DNA of 64,000 nucleotides from Lutjanus erythropterus (taxonomy: Eukaryota > Chordata > Actinopteri > Lutjaniformes > Lutjanidae): contig CM034593.1 of NCBI GenBank assembly GCA_020091685.1, positions 45,013,733 through 45,077,732 of the forward strand. Direction: 5' to 3'. The position numbers and the translations under genes are program-made. The notes under the pieces were generated by a model that was given only the letters and a program-made list of their open reading frames with translations, was not told the DNA's origin and did not search any database. The first letter of the stretch is position 1; every line of letters starts with the position of its first letter. Shown here in pieces: positions 26,481-36,849 of this stretch.

Positions 26481-27470
26481 TTAGATTTTGACCAAATACT
26501 GAGGAATATGTGGGTCTTATTTGATTCAAGAAATATGTCATATTGTCAGACTGAAATGCCTCCTTTGTGTGAAAATGAGAACATTATCTGGACTGGACAA
26601 ACTTGGGAAATGTTAGATCAGCACCAGACAAAGTAGAGAACAGCCTCATCCATCTTGCTTTAGTGAGGATTAGATATAACAGCTGTTGCTCATACAGTAT
26701 TTATTAACACAAGTTTGCTTAGAAGTGGTAACCAAATAAAAAAAAAAATTGAAGGATATGCCTCAGCTGTCTTAATTCTTCAGCCCTTTTTATTTTGAAA
26801 CCAGTCTGGTTAAAAAAAGAAAAAAGATAAAATGAGTTAAAAATTCGTTGAACTTTGTCCATCCAAAAGTGCAGGAATGAATTTCAATCCTTTAATCTAA
26901 CAGTAGTCATCAGTGGTTATGTCTTTGGAGATTATGGTAACGTCAGCTCTTCAGCTCAGTTTTTTTTGCAGGACACTGGTGTGCAGCTTCATTTATTGTC
27001 TCTCCTCTTACTGTTAAAATGAGGGTTTGCGGTGGGGAAGGATGACACTGAGGGCAGCTTCACCCCAGGGCTTCCTGGTTGTTCACTGATTCGTAGTTGA
27101 CCTAGCTTTCTGTGGTAGGATCTGAATGAGTCTGGTCCTCTGCCAACACAGGGTCACCATGGCCTGCTTGTTCACGTGGCAGCTATTCAGCCCTGCTGGA
27201 TCCCCACAGGGCGCAGAGATGAGATTTGATACTTCATTGATGGTCCACTCCACATTTGCAGAGTCTGCCAATTTTAATATATGTTAGCATGCTTATCAAA
27301 ATCCTTGTGGGGCTTCTGTTTAACATGTTGACATCTGTGGGGCTTGTATTTCTTCCTGTACCTCTGAACATTTCTCAGGCTGTCAAGGGTAATTGAAAAC
27401 AGTTCTTAAAAATATATTACATTGTATTTAGTCCACATTGTGAAGGCTGTCAACTTTGCTTTGCTGTTAA

Positions 27471-27641
27471 CAGAGGTGCAATGATTTGCTAATTCGATTG
27501 AATGGAAAATAGTTGCCAACTGTTTTGATAGCCAATTAATCATCATTTTTTAAGCAAAAATGTGTCAACATTTCCTACTTTGAGGTTATCAAATATAATG
27601 ATTTACTACCTTTTTTTCACTTGACTCTTTGAACGTGATGA

Positions 27642-27680
<39 letters not shown>

Positions 27681-27750
27681 ACTTGACGTTTTAAAGACTA
27701 AACAATTATTGGTTAATCGTTGATAAAATAATTGTTGGTTGCAGTTCGGG
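27471..27750 (-). repeat. Degenerate hAT-type MITE with (GAT)n expansion
   Basis: Starts agaggtgcaatgatttgc and ends ttggttgcagttcgggctgc. The interior has ttgccaactgttttgatagc, matching the inverted family A 3' end. A GAT run of about 13 units at 27642-27679 sits inside it. Confidence 0.5.
27642..27679. repeat. (GAT)n microsatellite
   Basis: An uninterrupted ATG/GAT run of about 38 bp inside a decayed MITE. Confidence 0.95.
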
Positions 27751-27783
27751 CTGCATGATATGGCAAAACAGTCATATTCTGAT

Positions 27784-28330
27784 AGGGCTGGGTATCAAAC
27801 TTTAAAACTTTTATGACACTGACCAAATTGCCTCTATCAAGGATGCACCAATCAACTGGAGAGACCGGAACCATTGGGTTTTCAGTGTGACCGGCACTGG
27901 CCGGTGACCAGCCAGTCAGCATCTCATATCAAAGTCTGTGCCGGTCATATTCACACGCATGCTCTGCGCAATGGTCACATCATGTACACAGCAGACAAAC
28001 TGACCATAACATTACACCCACAACAGTGCTGATCACAGACACACACACACTCAGACACATGCTTGCATGAAGTCAGCGTTAGTGATGGATCCCAAGAAAA
28101 GGATAAAGAAAAGACAAATGAGCAGCTGACGATGTCACCAAACAGCGGTAAATTTTCTAGCTCTTCAGGCTAATGTTAACCAGCAGCAGACTGCTGTTCA
28201 CAGATTGACAATTAAAGTCTCACCTCCTGGCTGAAGAATAAACAACCTGTGTTGATGCATACCCTCAAACATTTTCTCATCCATACTTGTTTAACTTCTC
28301 CTTCTGTTTTTCTCAATGCAAAGCTTTACT
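27784..28330 (+). mobile_element. Possible decayed hAT-like element, nested
   Basis: Begins with a tagggctgggtatcaaactt terminus, followed at 27839 by aaggatgcaccaatcaactgg and the run gtgaccggcactggccggtg (paired ccgg motifs), as in heads of some fish hAT/Charlie elements. At 28086-28119 a short frame reads MDPKKRIKKRQ, similar in style to the basic N-terminus of a hAT transposase, but it stops soon after. No 3' terminus was pinned. Confidence 0.35.
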
Positions 28331-29089
28331 ACAGAAAACTGTTGTGCTGCATCTGTCTGGTTTGTTTAGATCTGCTTCCACATGAGATCACTTGAAATTG
28401 CGTCTCGTGTGAATCTCGGAGATTCCACGAGATCTCGTAAGGTTGTGTTCCCCTATTACATAATCTTAACTTAATAATATAATATGGCTTGGCTGTCACC
28501 TGGAGGACTTCTGAATGTAAAATAGTATTTAATAAATATTTTATAGTCATTGATGTATTATGAACATCCAGTTTAATTTTACAAGAAAAGTTGCAAAAAT
28601 GTTTGTGAATGCTGTCAATTATAGTTCTTAGACAGATTGAAAATCGGAATTTGCCAAGAAAATTGCAATTGGTGTGTCTTTAGCTTCAATACTAGTATGA
28701 TTATCGAAAAATGCCTGGTCATACAATACCTAATTTTAATACCTAGGGAGTAAATAATCACGCAGCATGCTTGTACCAAGATCTAATAATGCTGTGGATT
28801 GGCTTTCTAATGTTATATATTTGTAGAGGCATGAAGGAAAAACAATATGTTACGACCAGAAACAAGGATCTTTATTTTGTATTTTTACAACCAGGTCTTT
28901 GAACAACATCCTTCCTTAAAGTAAGCAATTGTATTGTAGTGTCTAATGTAATTTTCTTGTTGTTAAAATAGAGTTGATATTGAAAAAAGGATGGTTCAGG
29001 AGACAGTATTGAAGCCAAGCTTTCGGAACCAGTACCAGCACTGAAATCTTTGGAACAATACACAGACCTAAATTACATTTGGATTATTT

Positions 29090-29385
29090 TCACAGGTATA
29101 GTGATATGATTCACTATTAGAGGGAATGATCATTTTTGCATCACAATTTTCATTTTCACTGAAAAGCTATAAAAATTATGATGATGTGACATTTGTTGGC
29201 CAAGTAAATATATCTGAAGAAGATTTGCAGCCCTGGGCATCTCTGCAACATTGCAGTATTTCATTATAGTGCTGTTTTCTCACACATTTATCCTTTATCA
29301 AAAAAATCACAGCTTCTGCAATTTGGATTTTGCACTTGGTCATATTGTGATTTTGATAATATTTCTATTAGTTGCAGCCCTATTT
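29090..29385 (+). repeat. MITE-like element (family B copy 2)
   Basis: Shares gggaatgatca, attttcat..tcactgaaaa, atgatgatgtgacattt, ttctgcaatttggat and ttgcacttggtcatattgtg with 9878-10242. It ends ttagttgcagcccta. The 5' end is degraded. Confidence 0.55.
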
Positions 29386-30267
29386 GTTACAGTGTAACCA
29401 CATTATAACTGTATAATTTGCTCTATAAAACTGTGGTCTATTTCTTATGTTCACTCATCCAAATCATTATGTTTAAGGGATAATCTGGACTCAAGTTAAC
29501 TGATGTATTTTCTTAAATTTTTTTAATGCTTTTATGTATTTTTGTACTTTGCTCTAGTAGTGATGACAGTGTTTTGTCTATAGCAACTAAGAGCTGCTGA
29601 ATGGCCGAAGGTTGAACACAGAAACTTTCTGACACAAAGCCAAGTAGCCCTTTATAGGAGAGGCTTTCCACAGATTTCATGGATAAGAAGTTAATTAGCC
29701 CATCAATAATGAAGATCTCTTATGTAAAGAGCACTTAACACTAACGTGTCCAGATGGTTTTACCTTTCACCTTGCTGTTGCCTACATTCTCACAGTGCTC
29801 TCAGAGCTTTGTTGCATTTTTTTTAGCACAGAATTAGCAATATCACCAATAATTTAATAATGTACCCTGTAGACTGTGTCTGCAGGGGTCACAAAAACCT
29901 CACTGATAGTTTTATCTCTGGCCCCTCAGTTGTAATTATTGCTTCATTGTCCAATTTATGCCCCCTTCGAACCTACTCATCATTACTATCATCATCATTA
30001 TCATTATCGGTAGCGGCAGCCTTGTGGCTGGCAGTACAGTTGGTGAGAGGCCATTGATGACAATGAGAGAGGCTTTTCCCTCTGTGGTAATTGTGGCTGA
30101 GACAGTGGAGCCGTGTGCAGGTTAATCCCTTAATCTTCATTAGCATAGTTTGCTAATCAGAGTGCCAAGTCTTTATTATTGCTCAGCACACTCTGTTTAA
30201 CCTAGAAGCTTCTTATTAGGGTTGCCTCTTCAGCAGCTGTGAGCACCCACAGCAAATCAGTAGGCAC

Positions 30268-30352
30268 TAGCAATGACATCGCAATCACAATTTCAGTCAA
30301 ATCATCGCAGTATGATTTTATCTTTTTTAACAACCATATCTTGCAGTCCTAA
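30268..30352 (-). repeat. Family B terminal fragment (inverted)
   Basis: The run atcgcaatcacaatttcagt..atcatcgcagtatgatttta is the reverse complement of the attgtgattattttgactga..attgcgattgcag head of family B. Confidence 0.35.
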
Positions 30353-31547
30353 TACACGACACGACTGCAAAATGACTTGTTTAACTATCAGGATTTGGTC
30401 CATTCAGTCTGATAACATTGGGAAGAGCTGCATGATTAAATCATTTTATCTCTATTCAAGTTACTGGAGGGCTAAACCAGAATTTAGCTGTCCTGACAGG
30501 TGGTAGTCTCTGGTATTCCTTTGGGAAATGGCTTTTTTGGCTTCACGCGGCACTGACCAGTTTTCACAGGAATGAACAGGGCACACCTCCAACACTGTAT
30601 CCAGTTCTCCTTAATACATCCATGCTACAGTGTGGTAAACAAATATGTAAACAATGCTGGATTTGTATTTTTTATAAGATCAGCTTTGCAGAAAGGGAGG
30701 AAATGCTCTTGACATGTTTGTGATGGGTACACATGATGCATTTTGATGAGTAACATTAAGTGTAAACATAACTTAAGTTTGTGTAAAAGAAAACTCCACA
30801 GACCCACTTTTTTAATAAGATTTTCCACCCAGTAGATAGAATGAAGAATAAATCTCTGCTGTGAATACTCTGGAATGCATGTGCACAAAACAGGCTCATA
30901 CATATTTCTTAAAGACATGGGCTAAGGCCTAGGATGATGACCCATTTAAACTCTGGTGGCTGATTTTTGTTTCTGAGTTGGACTTTCTGTCCACAAATGT
31001 TCTGCCAAGATTTCAGGCCTCTGTTTCTCCTGTTTTTCTCCTGTCTGCTGACAACATGGTGTCCGCTTTGTCCCACAGGAGGCTTTTCTGGCTGCCTCCG
31101 ATTTGGCCTGCACCCATACTGTCGGCTTTGGCAGTGTAATTTCCCCTGACAAGCTGATGGTTAGTGTTCATCCTGTCGGCCCAGTCAGTGTAATTTGGTT
31201 TGTGTTGAGATCGTCTGTTCCCATGTTGTGATTCTGTCTGATTTGTCTTGACTGTGTCATTTTGGTCACTGTCAAGGTCCCCACATTGAATGGGTGTAAT
31301 GCTAGGTTGGTTTCACAGGCATGTCCATATCTTTTTCGGAAGTGGTGCTTGTTTCTCATTCGTGGCAGGTTCACATACTCTTGATCTATTGTGTAATCCA
31401 TGTACATGTCTTCAGCACAGCACTGTTTGAGGGTAGGGGTATTAATGTGCTTGAAAGATTGAGTAATAACATTGGCTTTGTGATAAACTGTCCTCATAGG
31501 ATAGACAGCTGAAACTGGAATAACACTTGTCATATTGTAGGTTTGAA

Positions 31548-31780
31548 GGCCCAGTGTGTAGGACTTAGTGGCATCTAATGATGAGCTTGTAGATTGCAAA
31601 CGCTTTGTGTCATCTTCCCTTCCAAGAGTGTAAGAGTGACCATGAAATTTGTGAGAGCTAGTGTTTGGTTTGTCCCTTCTGGGCTATTGTAGAAACATGG
31701 TGGTTCAACATGGTGAACTCAGTGGAAGAAGACCCGCTCCTTCTGTAGAAATAAAGGACTCATTTCTTTCTTGTAAGCTA
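31548..31780 (+). repeat. MITE-like element with ggcccagtgtgtagga terminus, 5' part
   Basis: The terminus ggcccagtgtgtaggactta is followed by agtggcatctaatgatgagc, gtttggtttgtcccttctgg, gctattgtagaaacatggtg and cccgctccttctgtagaaat. I recognise this as a widespread fish non-autonomous DNA transposon. The matching inverted 3' terminus is not visible, so the copy appears 3'-truncated. Confidence 0.6.
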
Positions 31781-33728
31781 CATTTAGGCTTTGTGCATAT
31801 TCATAGTTTAGGTATGTTATTTCCAAAAAGTGGGTAGTGCTTGCATAGTTGGCTGCTGTAAATAAATGCTTATACAATAGAGTCAAATAGCACTAAAGAT
31901 TTTCCTAGTCAACCGTCAGTTCAAGCCGATAGTCAACAAGTCGTCACGTGTTTATGATATTAATTTAATTATTTAAATATGAAGTCATGGAGCTTGAAGT
32001 GAGCTGGCTGTTAATTGCTAACAGCAAAATAGGCAATGATTCTGAATGTGTGTGAGCAACCAGCAGGAGCATTTTGTTAATTTATTTCAACACACTATAA
32101 CCTCGCAGAACTCTCCTTGTTCAAAACACCAGAATAACTAACTTCCAGCTTCACAAAAACAAACACTTGCGGCCTCCGCTGGCCTCAGAGGCTGTATCCC
32201 ATAGGACCGCTAAGTGAGCTAACTTGCTAATGGCAGCTAAACTACTGTTGGCAGCAGTGCGCTTGGATAAAAAAAGGTTTGTGTTGCAATAATACCCCGG
32301 GGCCTAATGACAAGGTGCAGCCCCCAGATGGAGTTTGAGTTGTTTTTTTGTTCTGTGACTAACAAAATAAATGAAAATGTGATTAACTAAGACTATTCTC
32401 ACCAACTGATGTTCAAGTCGACTTCTAGGGAGCAGCTCTACTTCCAGTACAGCCATTACATGCTGCTCTAGACATTGGATAACATTCTCTATTGTAAGCT
32501 TTATCTGCCTGGTTTTCAAGAATAATAGAGCTCATCTAAGGCTGGGTAGAGCAGAGCATTTTTACATCTAATTTATGAGACAATGACAGAGGGGAAGTAG
32601 CAGAAAATAATGGAAGATAAAGCAGATGGCAAGCAGCAAAGGATGTGATTTGGATTTTAACCTCCTCCTCCTTTGCAGCCCATTAAGCTGCCTGGGCACT
32701 CCAGAGGATCTATTTCTTTAGTTTGATTTGTACATGAATCTTGTAGTTAAAGGTTAAGTGAGCTATTGAAGTATTTTCCCCTGAGACTGAAGGCCATGGT
32801 TGGGTTGGAAAAGCGAGGGGTCACCTGTACCTGTATTGATAATGAATCACTATTGTTTTTATTAGCTCCATTGTGTTGGATTCCTCCGCTTCTGCTCTTG
32901 GCCCGCTTTGTCACGCTCTATAATTGTCACTGGATTGTCGAGCCAGCTCCAAACAAAACATTGGCCTGCTTCAATTTGCGTAGCCCATCCAGCACACAAG
33001 GAGAGAGATGAAAATATAGAAATAAAAAAAGACAACAGCAGACAAACCCAAACACAGGTCGACTCTTACTTCTCTGTCTCTGCTGAAAGCCATTGTATGT
33101 TGCCTGTGAGGCAAACCCCCAGTGACTTGCTCCATATGGGAAAGAGTGCTTGTCTGCTCAATATTTTACTAGGAGAAACTCTTAAAACAGGTCTCCGGGC
33201 CTGTGATGGGACAGTGAGGATGGACAAGCCAATATGTTGGCAAAAATACAGCAGTAATTACTCAAAGGAAACTGTGTCAAGTTTTACAGCTAAGACAGAA
33301 GTTGATAAATAATGGAATCTTTGAGTTAGCTGCTGGCCTTTTACTAAAAATAGCCTATTACAACCAGAGAGAGATGGTTAGCCCAATCACAATGCTTCCT
33401 GTAATTTTAAAATGATATCAGATATGGAATATAATATAATGGAATTTCACAAGCAGGGTGAGAGATGTGACAAGGTGAAGACTAAAGGCATTATTACCCT
33501 TCTGTCTGCTCATTTAACTGCTTCATGCCTTCTTAACATACTACATGACATACTGATGATGAGTAAACGATAAAACACATTTGGTACTACTGATGTCTTT
33601 TGTATAAATAGAATATAAAGAATAATTAAAGTTGTAATATCACATACTCTCTGAGTGCTGCTTTTTTCTGTTAATTTCAAAAGTAAATGCAAACTGCTGT
33701 ATCTCTTAAATATTAAATGGAAGAATTT

Positions 33729-33800
33729 AGGGTTGCAACTAACTTATTTTCATTTTTGATTAATCTGTCAATCATTTTCTTGCTTAATCAATCAAATCTT
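33729..33800 (+). repeat. hAT-type MITE 5' fragment close to smurf2 exon 2
   Basis: The run tagggttgcaactaacttat, tgattaatctgtcaatcatt and gcttaatcaatcaaat is the family A head. It ends about 92 bp before the exon 2 start at 33892. Confidence 0.65.
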
Positions 33801-33891
33801 GTTACACCTGTTCTCTTATTTTTTGGTCTAATTTGTGAACATCTCATTTTGAGCCCGTCATTAACATCTCTGTTTGTTTCTTCTCTTCTAG

Positions 33892-33930
33892 TCCTGTGTG
33901 CAAAGAACCTGGCCAAGAAAGACTTCTTCC
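33892..33930 (+). CDS. smurf2: smurf2 exon 2 (C2 domain start, 39-nt microexon)
   Basis: This 39-nt exon encodes LCAKNLAKKDFF plus split codons at both ends (G|TC for Val, C|GG for Arg), about residues 18-31, the first strand of the C2 domain. It is preceded by a strong pyrimidine tract (tttgtttcttctcttctag) and followed by a consensus donor, gtaagt. The C2 domain of SMURF2 targets membranes and also folds back on the HECT domain to hold the enzyme inactive. The Phe-Phe pair here corresponds by position to F29/F30, reported as part of that contact. Entry and exit phases are identical, so the exon can be skipped without a frameshift, removing 13 residues. The preceding exon, with the start codon, is upstream of the window. 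The human SMURF2 exon has Val rather than Ala in KNLAKK. Identity is not in doubt. Confidence 0.95.
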
Positions 33931-34424
33931 GTAAGTAGAGCCTATTTTTACATGTTGCTATTCCTGTCCCATTTCTTCCCTTGTGCATTAGAATGGGCTT
34001 TGTCAGCAGTGGCAGCTCGCTGGCTTTTGAAGCCTTGCTGTAAATGAAGTCCCTCAGGAGCTGCCTGTCTCTTATACACACCAAGAGGGCTGGCACGCAC
34101 AGGGACCCACTGCTATCCTAACTTCTAGTAATAGGTATCAGATCCACTGATACAGAAGCACAAGCTTTAAATAAAAGGGCTTTAATTAAAGTGGACACAA
34201 ATTGCTCCTTTTTTAGTCCAGCTCATGGTCAATTCTAAAGAACAGTTATGAGAATAAATGTAGTTGTCCATCTTTAACTGCTTATCCAAAGTTGGGTCAA
34301 TGTAGTCGATAATGCATTTTGTTATAGTTATTTTATTGACACAAACAAATAATACATTCGGGTCCAAAAAATATATAAACCAATAAATCCATTACCTAGT
34401 ACAACCTAAGTTCCAGAAGACGAC

Positions 34425-35800
34425 TCATATTGAACCGAATACAGTACAAAGACAAGATATTTAATGTTCAGCTTTTCAAGAAATTTGGCACGGGAGCAAC
34501 AAAAGACTAGGGAAGTTGTGGAGTGCTCTAAAAACACCAGTTTGAAACATTCAACGGGTAAACAGGGTCATTGGTAACAGGTGTCAGTCTTCTGTCATGA
34601 CAGGGTTTTAAAGGGGCATCCTCAGAAAGGCTCAGTTGTCCACAAGCATGGATTGGGTGAGATTTACAGTTTACAAACAGTTTAAGAAGAACTTTTCTCA
34701 AGACAAAACGGCAGGAATTTAGGGATTTCACCAGCTACAAGTCATAATATCTTCAAAATATTGAGAGGTTCCACAGAAGTCTCTGCATGTAAGGGGCGAG
34801 GATGAAAACTGTCATTGAATGCCTGTGACTCCTCAGGTAGCACTGCATTAAAAACCCACATAACTGTAAAAAAGGTGCCATTACTGCTACTAAAGGAAGT
34901 CAGAGAATCAGAAAACCTTTGTCAGTAAACACAGTTTGTCGCTGCATCTACAAATGCAAGTTAAGACTTGACCATGCAAAGAGAAAGACATACATAAACA
35001 AAATTCGGAAACACTGCAGACTCCTGGGCCCAAGCTCATCTGAGGTTGACTGACACAAAGTGCAAAAGTGTGCTGTGGTCTGATGAGTCCACATTTCAGA
35101 TTGTTTTTGGAGATAATGGACATCATGTCCTCCAACCTAAAGAGGAAAAGGACCCTCCAGATTGTTACCAAAGCCAGCATCTGTGATGGTATGGGGGTGT
35201 GTTAGTGCCCATGGCATTATGGGTAACTGTCACATCTGTGAAGGCTCCATTAATGCTGAAAGAAACATGCAGGTTTTGGAGCAACACATGCTGCCATCTA
35301 AACAACGTCTTTTTCAGAGACGTCCCTGCTTATTTCAACAAGATAATGTCAAGACACATTCTGTACGAGTTCCAACAGTGTGTCTTTGTAGTGAAAGAGT
35401 TCAGGTACTAGACTGACCTGCCTGCAGTCCAGACCTGTCTCCCTCTGAAAATGTGTGATGCAGTATGAAGCACAAAATACGACAACAGAGACCCTGGACT
35501 GTTGAGCAAGAGAGCAAGAATGAGAAAGAATTTAACTTTCAAAAACAACAATTAGTTTCCTCAGTTCCCAAATGGTGTTGGTAAAGAGAAGGTGATATAT
35601 GACAGAGGCAAACACACCCCTGTCGCAAATTTGTTGGAACATATTGCAGACTTAAAATTCAGTATGCTTGTATCTTTACAAAAAAAAAAAGTTTATCAGT
35701 TTGAACATTACTTATCTTGTCTTTCTACTGTATTCAATTGAATATAGGTCAAAGTTTTTGCAGATAATTGCATTTTTTAAAATTTACGATACATACAACA
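34425..35800 (+). mobile_element. Tc1/mariner-type DNA transposon, near full length, inactivated
   Basis: A DD34E transposase relic. The first Asp is GAT at 35082 (context WSDESTFQ), the second is GAT at 35342 (CLFQQDN), and the Glu is GAA at 35447 (SPDLSPSEN). Second Asp and Glu are exactly 34 residues apart, the Tc1/IS630 hallmark. A TGA at 35414 replaces the Trp of the usual DWPACSPDLSP motif, and the first Asp is out of frame with the second, so indels exist between them. The 5' part shows a gaatttagggatttcacca block and the 3' part gtttgaacatta..atcttgtctttctactgtattcaattgaata, whose inverted counterpart at 34430-34470 marks the left end. Outermost terminal repeats are degraded. It cannot encode an active enzyme. 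Confidence 0.85.
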
Positions 35801-36849
35801 TCTCAGTTTTCTTGGAATTTGTGTTGTGTACATATAGAAACTTGCTGAACACAAGCTAATGAGAGTATATACAGACTGAGGGGTGCTACACCATAACACT
35901 GAGATGAGACATGATGGGATAAAACACACAAGCACACATGCAGAGATTGAAATGCTGACTTGAGGAGTTTACTGGAGGAAGAAAGTGGTATTTTGTTGCC
36001 TTTCTGGCTTCTAGTTCACTCTAAGTTTAGCTTTAGGGCTGTTTCATCAGCCTCTGTTTAGGTGATCTGGACAGGAACCCTGTCTTCTGCCGCCGGCATT
36101 AATGTGAGAGGAGATATGTTATTTAGTTCCACTGACAAAACATTTTTCACATAAGAAAACCCCTAAGCAACGCACATATTTCACCTTAATTACCAGTTAC
36201 AGTCATGGTAAAAGCACAAAATTGCAATAGTAGCAAAGTGTTTATCTAGTAGTTTGGCTGTCCATTAACCTGGAAGTCATGGATACACACAATAGCAGAT
36301 GAATTTTGTGAGAAAGCACACACACACATGCTTACACGCAACCACAAAGAGGGAAGTCCCACGAAAGCATAAGGGTGACTAAACTGGTTTGACTTGCATG
36401 AGGTATCGGTGCCCAGAGGTATATACTCTGACACATTTAAAACATGCACATACACATGCACAGTCAAACGGAGACAAAAGATGATTACACCAAGAAGAAT
36501 CCCTGATCAAATTTCCACTTGAGTATAATACTGTGAAAAAACTTGGCTTATATAGCTTCAGTAAAGCCTTAATGTCCCCACTGTTAATGTTGGAAAGAAA
36601 AAGACCCAGAAACCAGGGGGCGCTGTATCACATCCATAGTTATGAACAAGCCAAAACATATTTGTTAAAAATGCATATAATGCTGATGCAATAAAATATG
36701 TAATGTGTTGGGTTGTGTCACCTTTAGCGAGGTAAAACTTAGCACTCAATGAACTCAATGTGTAGAGGCTTTTGGGAGTCCAGTAAGATGACTTGAGCCT
36801 TGTGTGTAGCTCATGTGATTTGTGGAAAAGATCATTAATCAGTCAAGGA

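Larger units (their letters stand above)
1..33891 (+). other. smurf2: smurf2 intron 1, 3' portion (start outside window)
   Basis: No start-codon exon encoding the MSNPG-type N-terminus and no CpG-rich promoter were seen, so the window most likely opens inside intron 1, which is at least 33.9 kb. It is AT-rich, with no open frame resembling a known host protein. Recognised content is listed separately (hairpin, microsatellites, MITEs, LINE pieces). In about 1970-5810, 6960-9210, 10600-16870, 17970-18520, 21240-22540, 22700-25050, 29390-31540 and 31800-33720 I see nothing recognisable beyond simple-sequence and pyrimidine-rich patches and the minor pieces listed here. Conserved enhancers could be present but cannot be judged from one sequence. 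Confidence 0.85.

Noticed and set aside
31168-31599. 143-codon minus-strand frame
   Set aside because: No recognisable motif, and its upstream end overlaps a MITE terminus. Treated as chance.
1-33891. smurf2 first coding exon or promoter
   Set aside because: No ATG-led segment encoding an MSNPG-type N-terminus followed by a donor of the right phase, and no CpG-rich block, was seen.
34425-35800. Domesticated Tc1 transposase gene
   Set aside because: It carries an in-frame stop in a core motif and a frameshift between catalytic residues, with no sign of a conserved frame.
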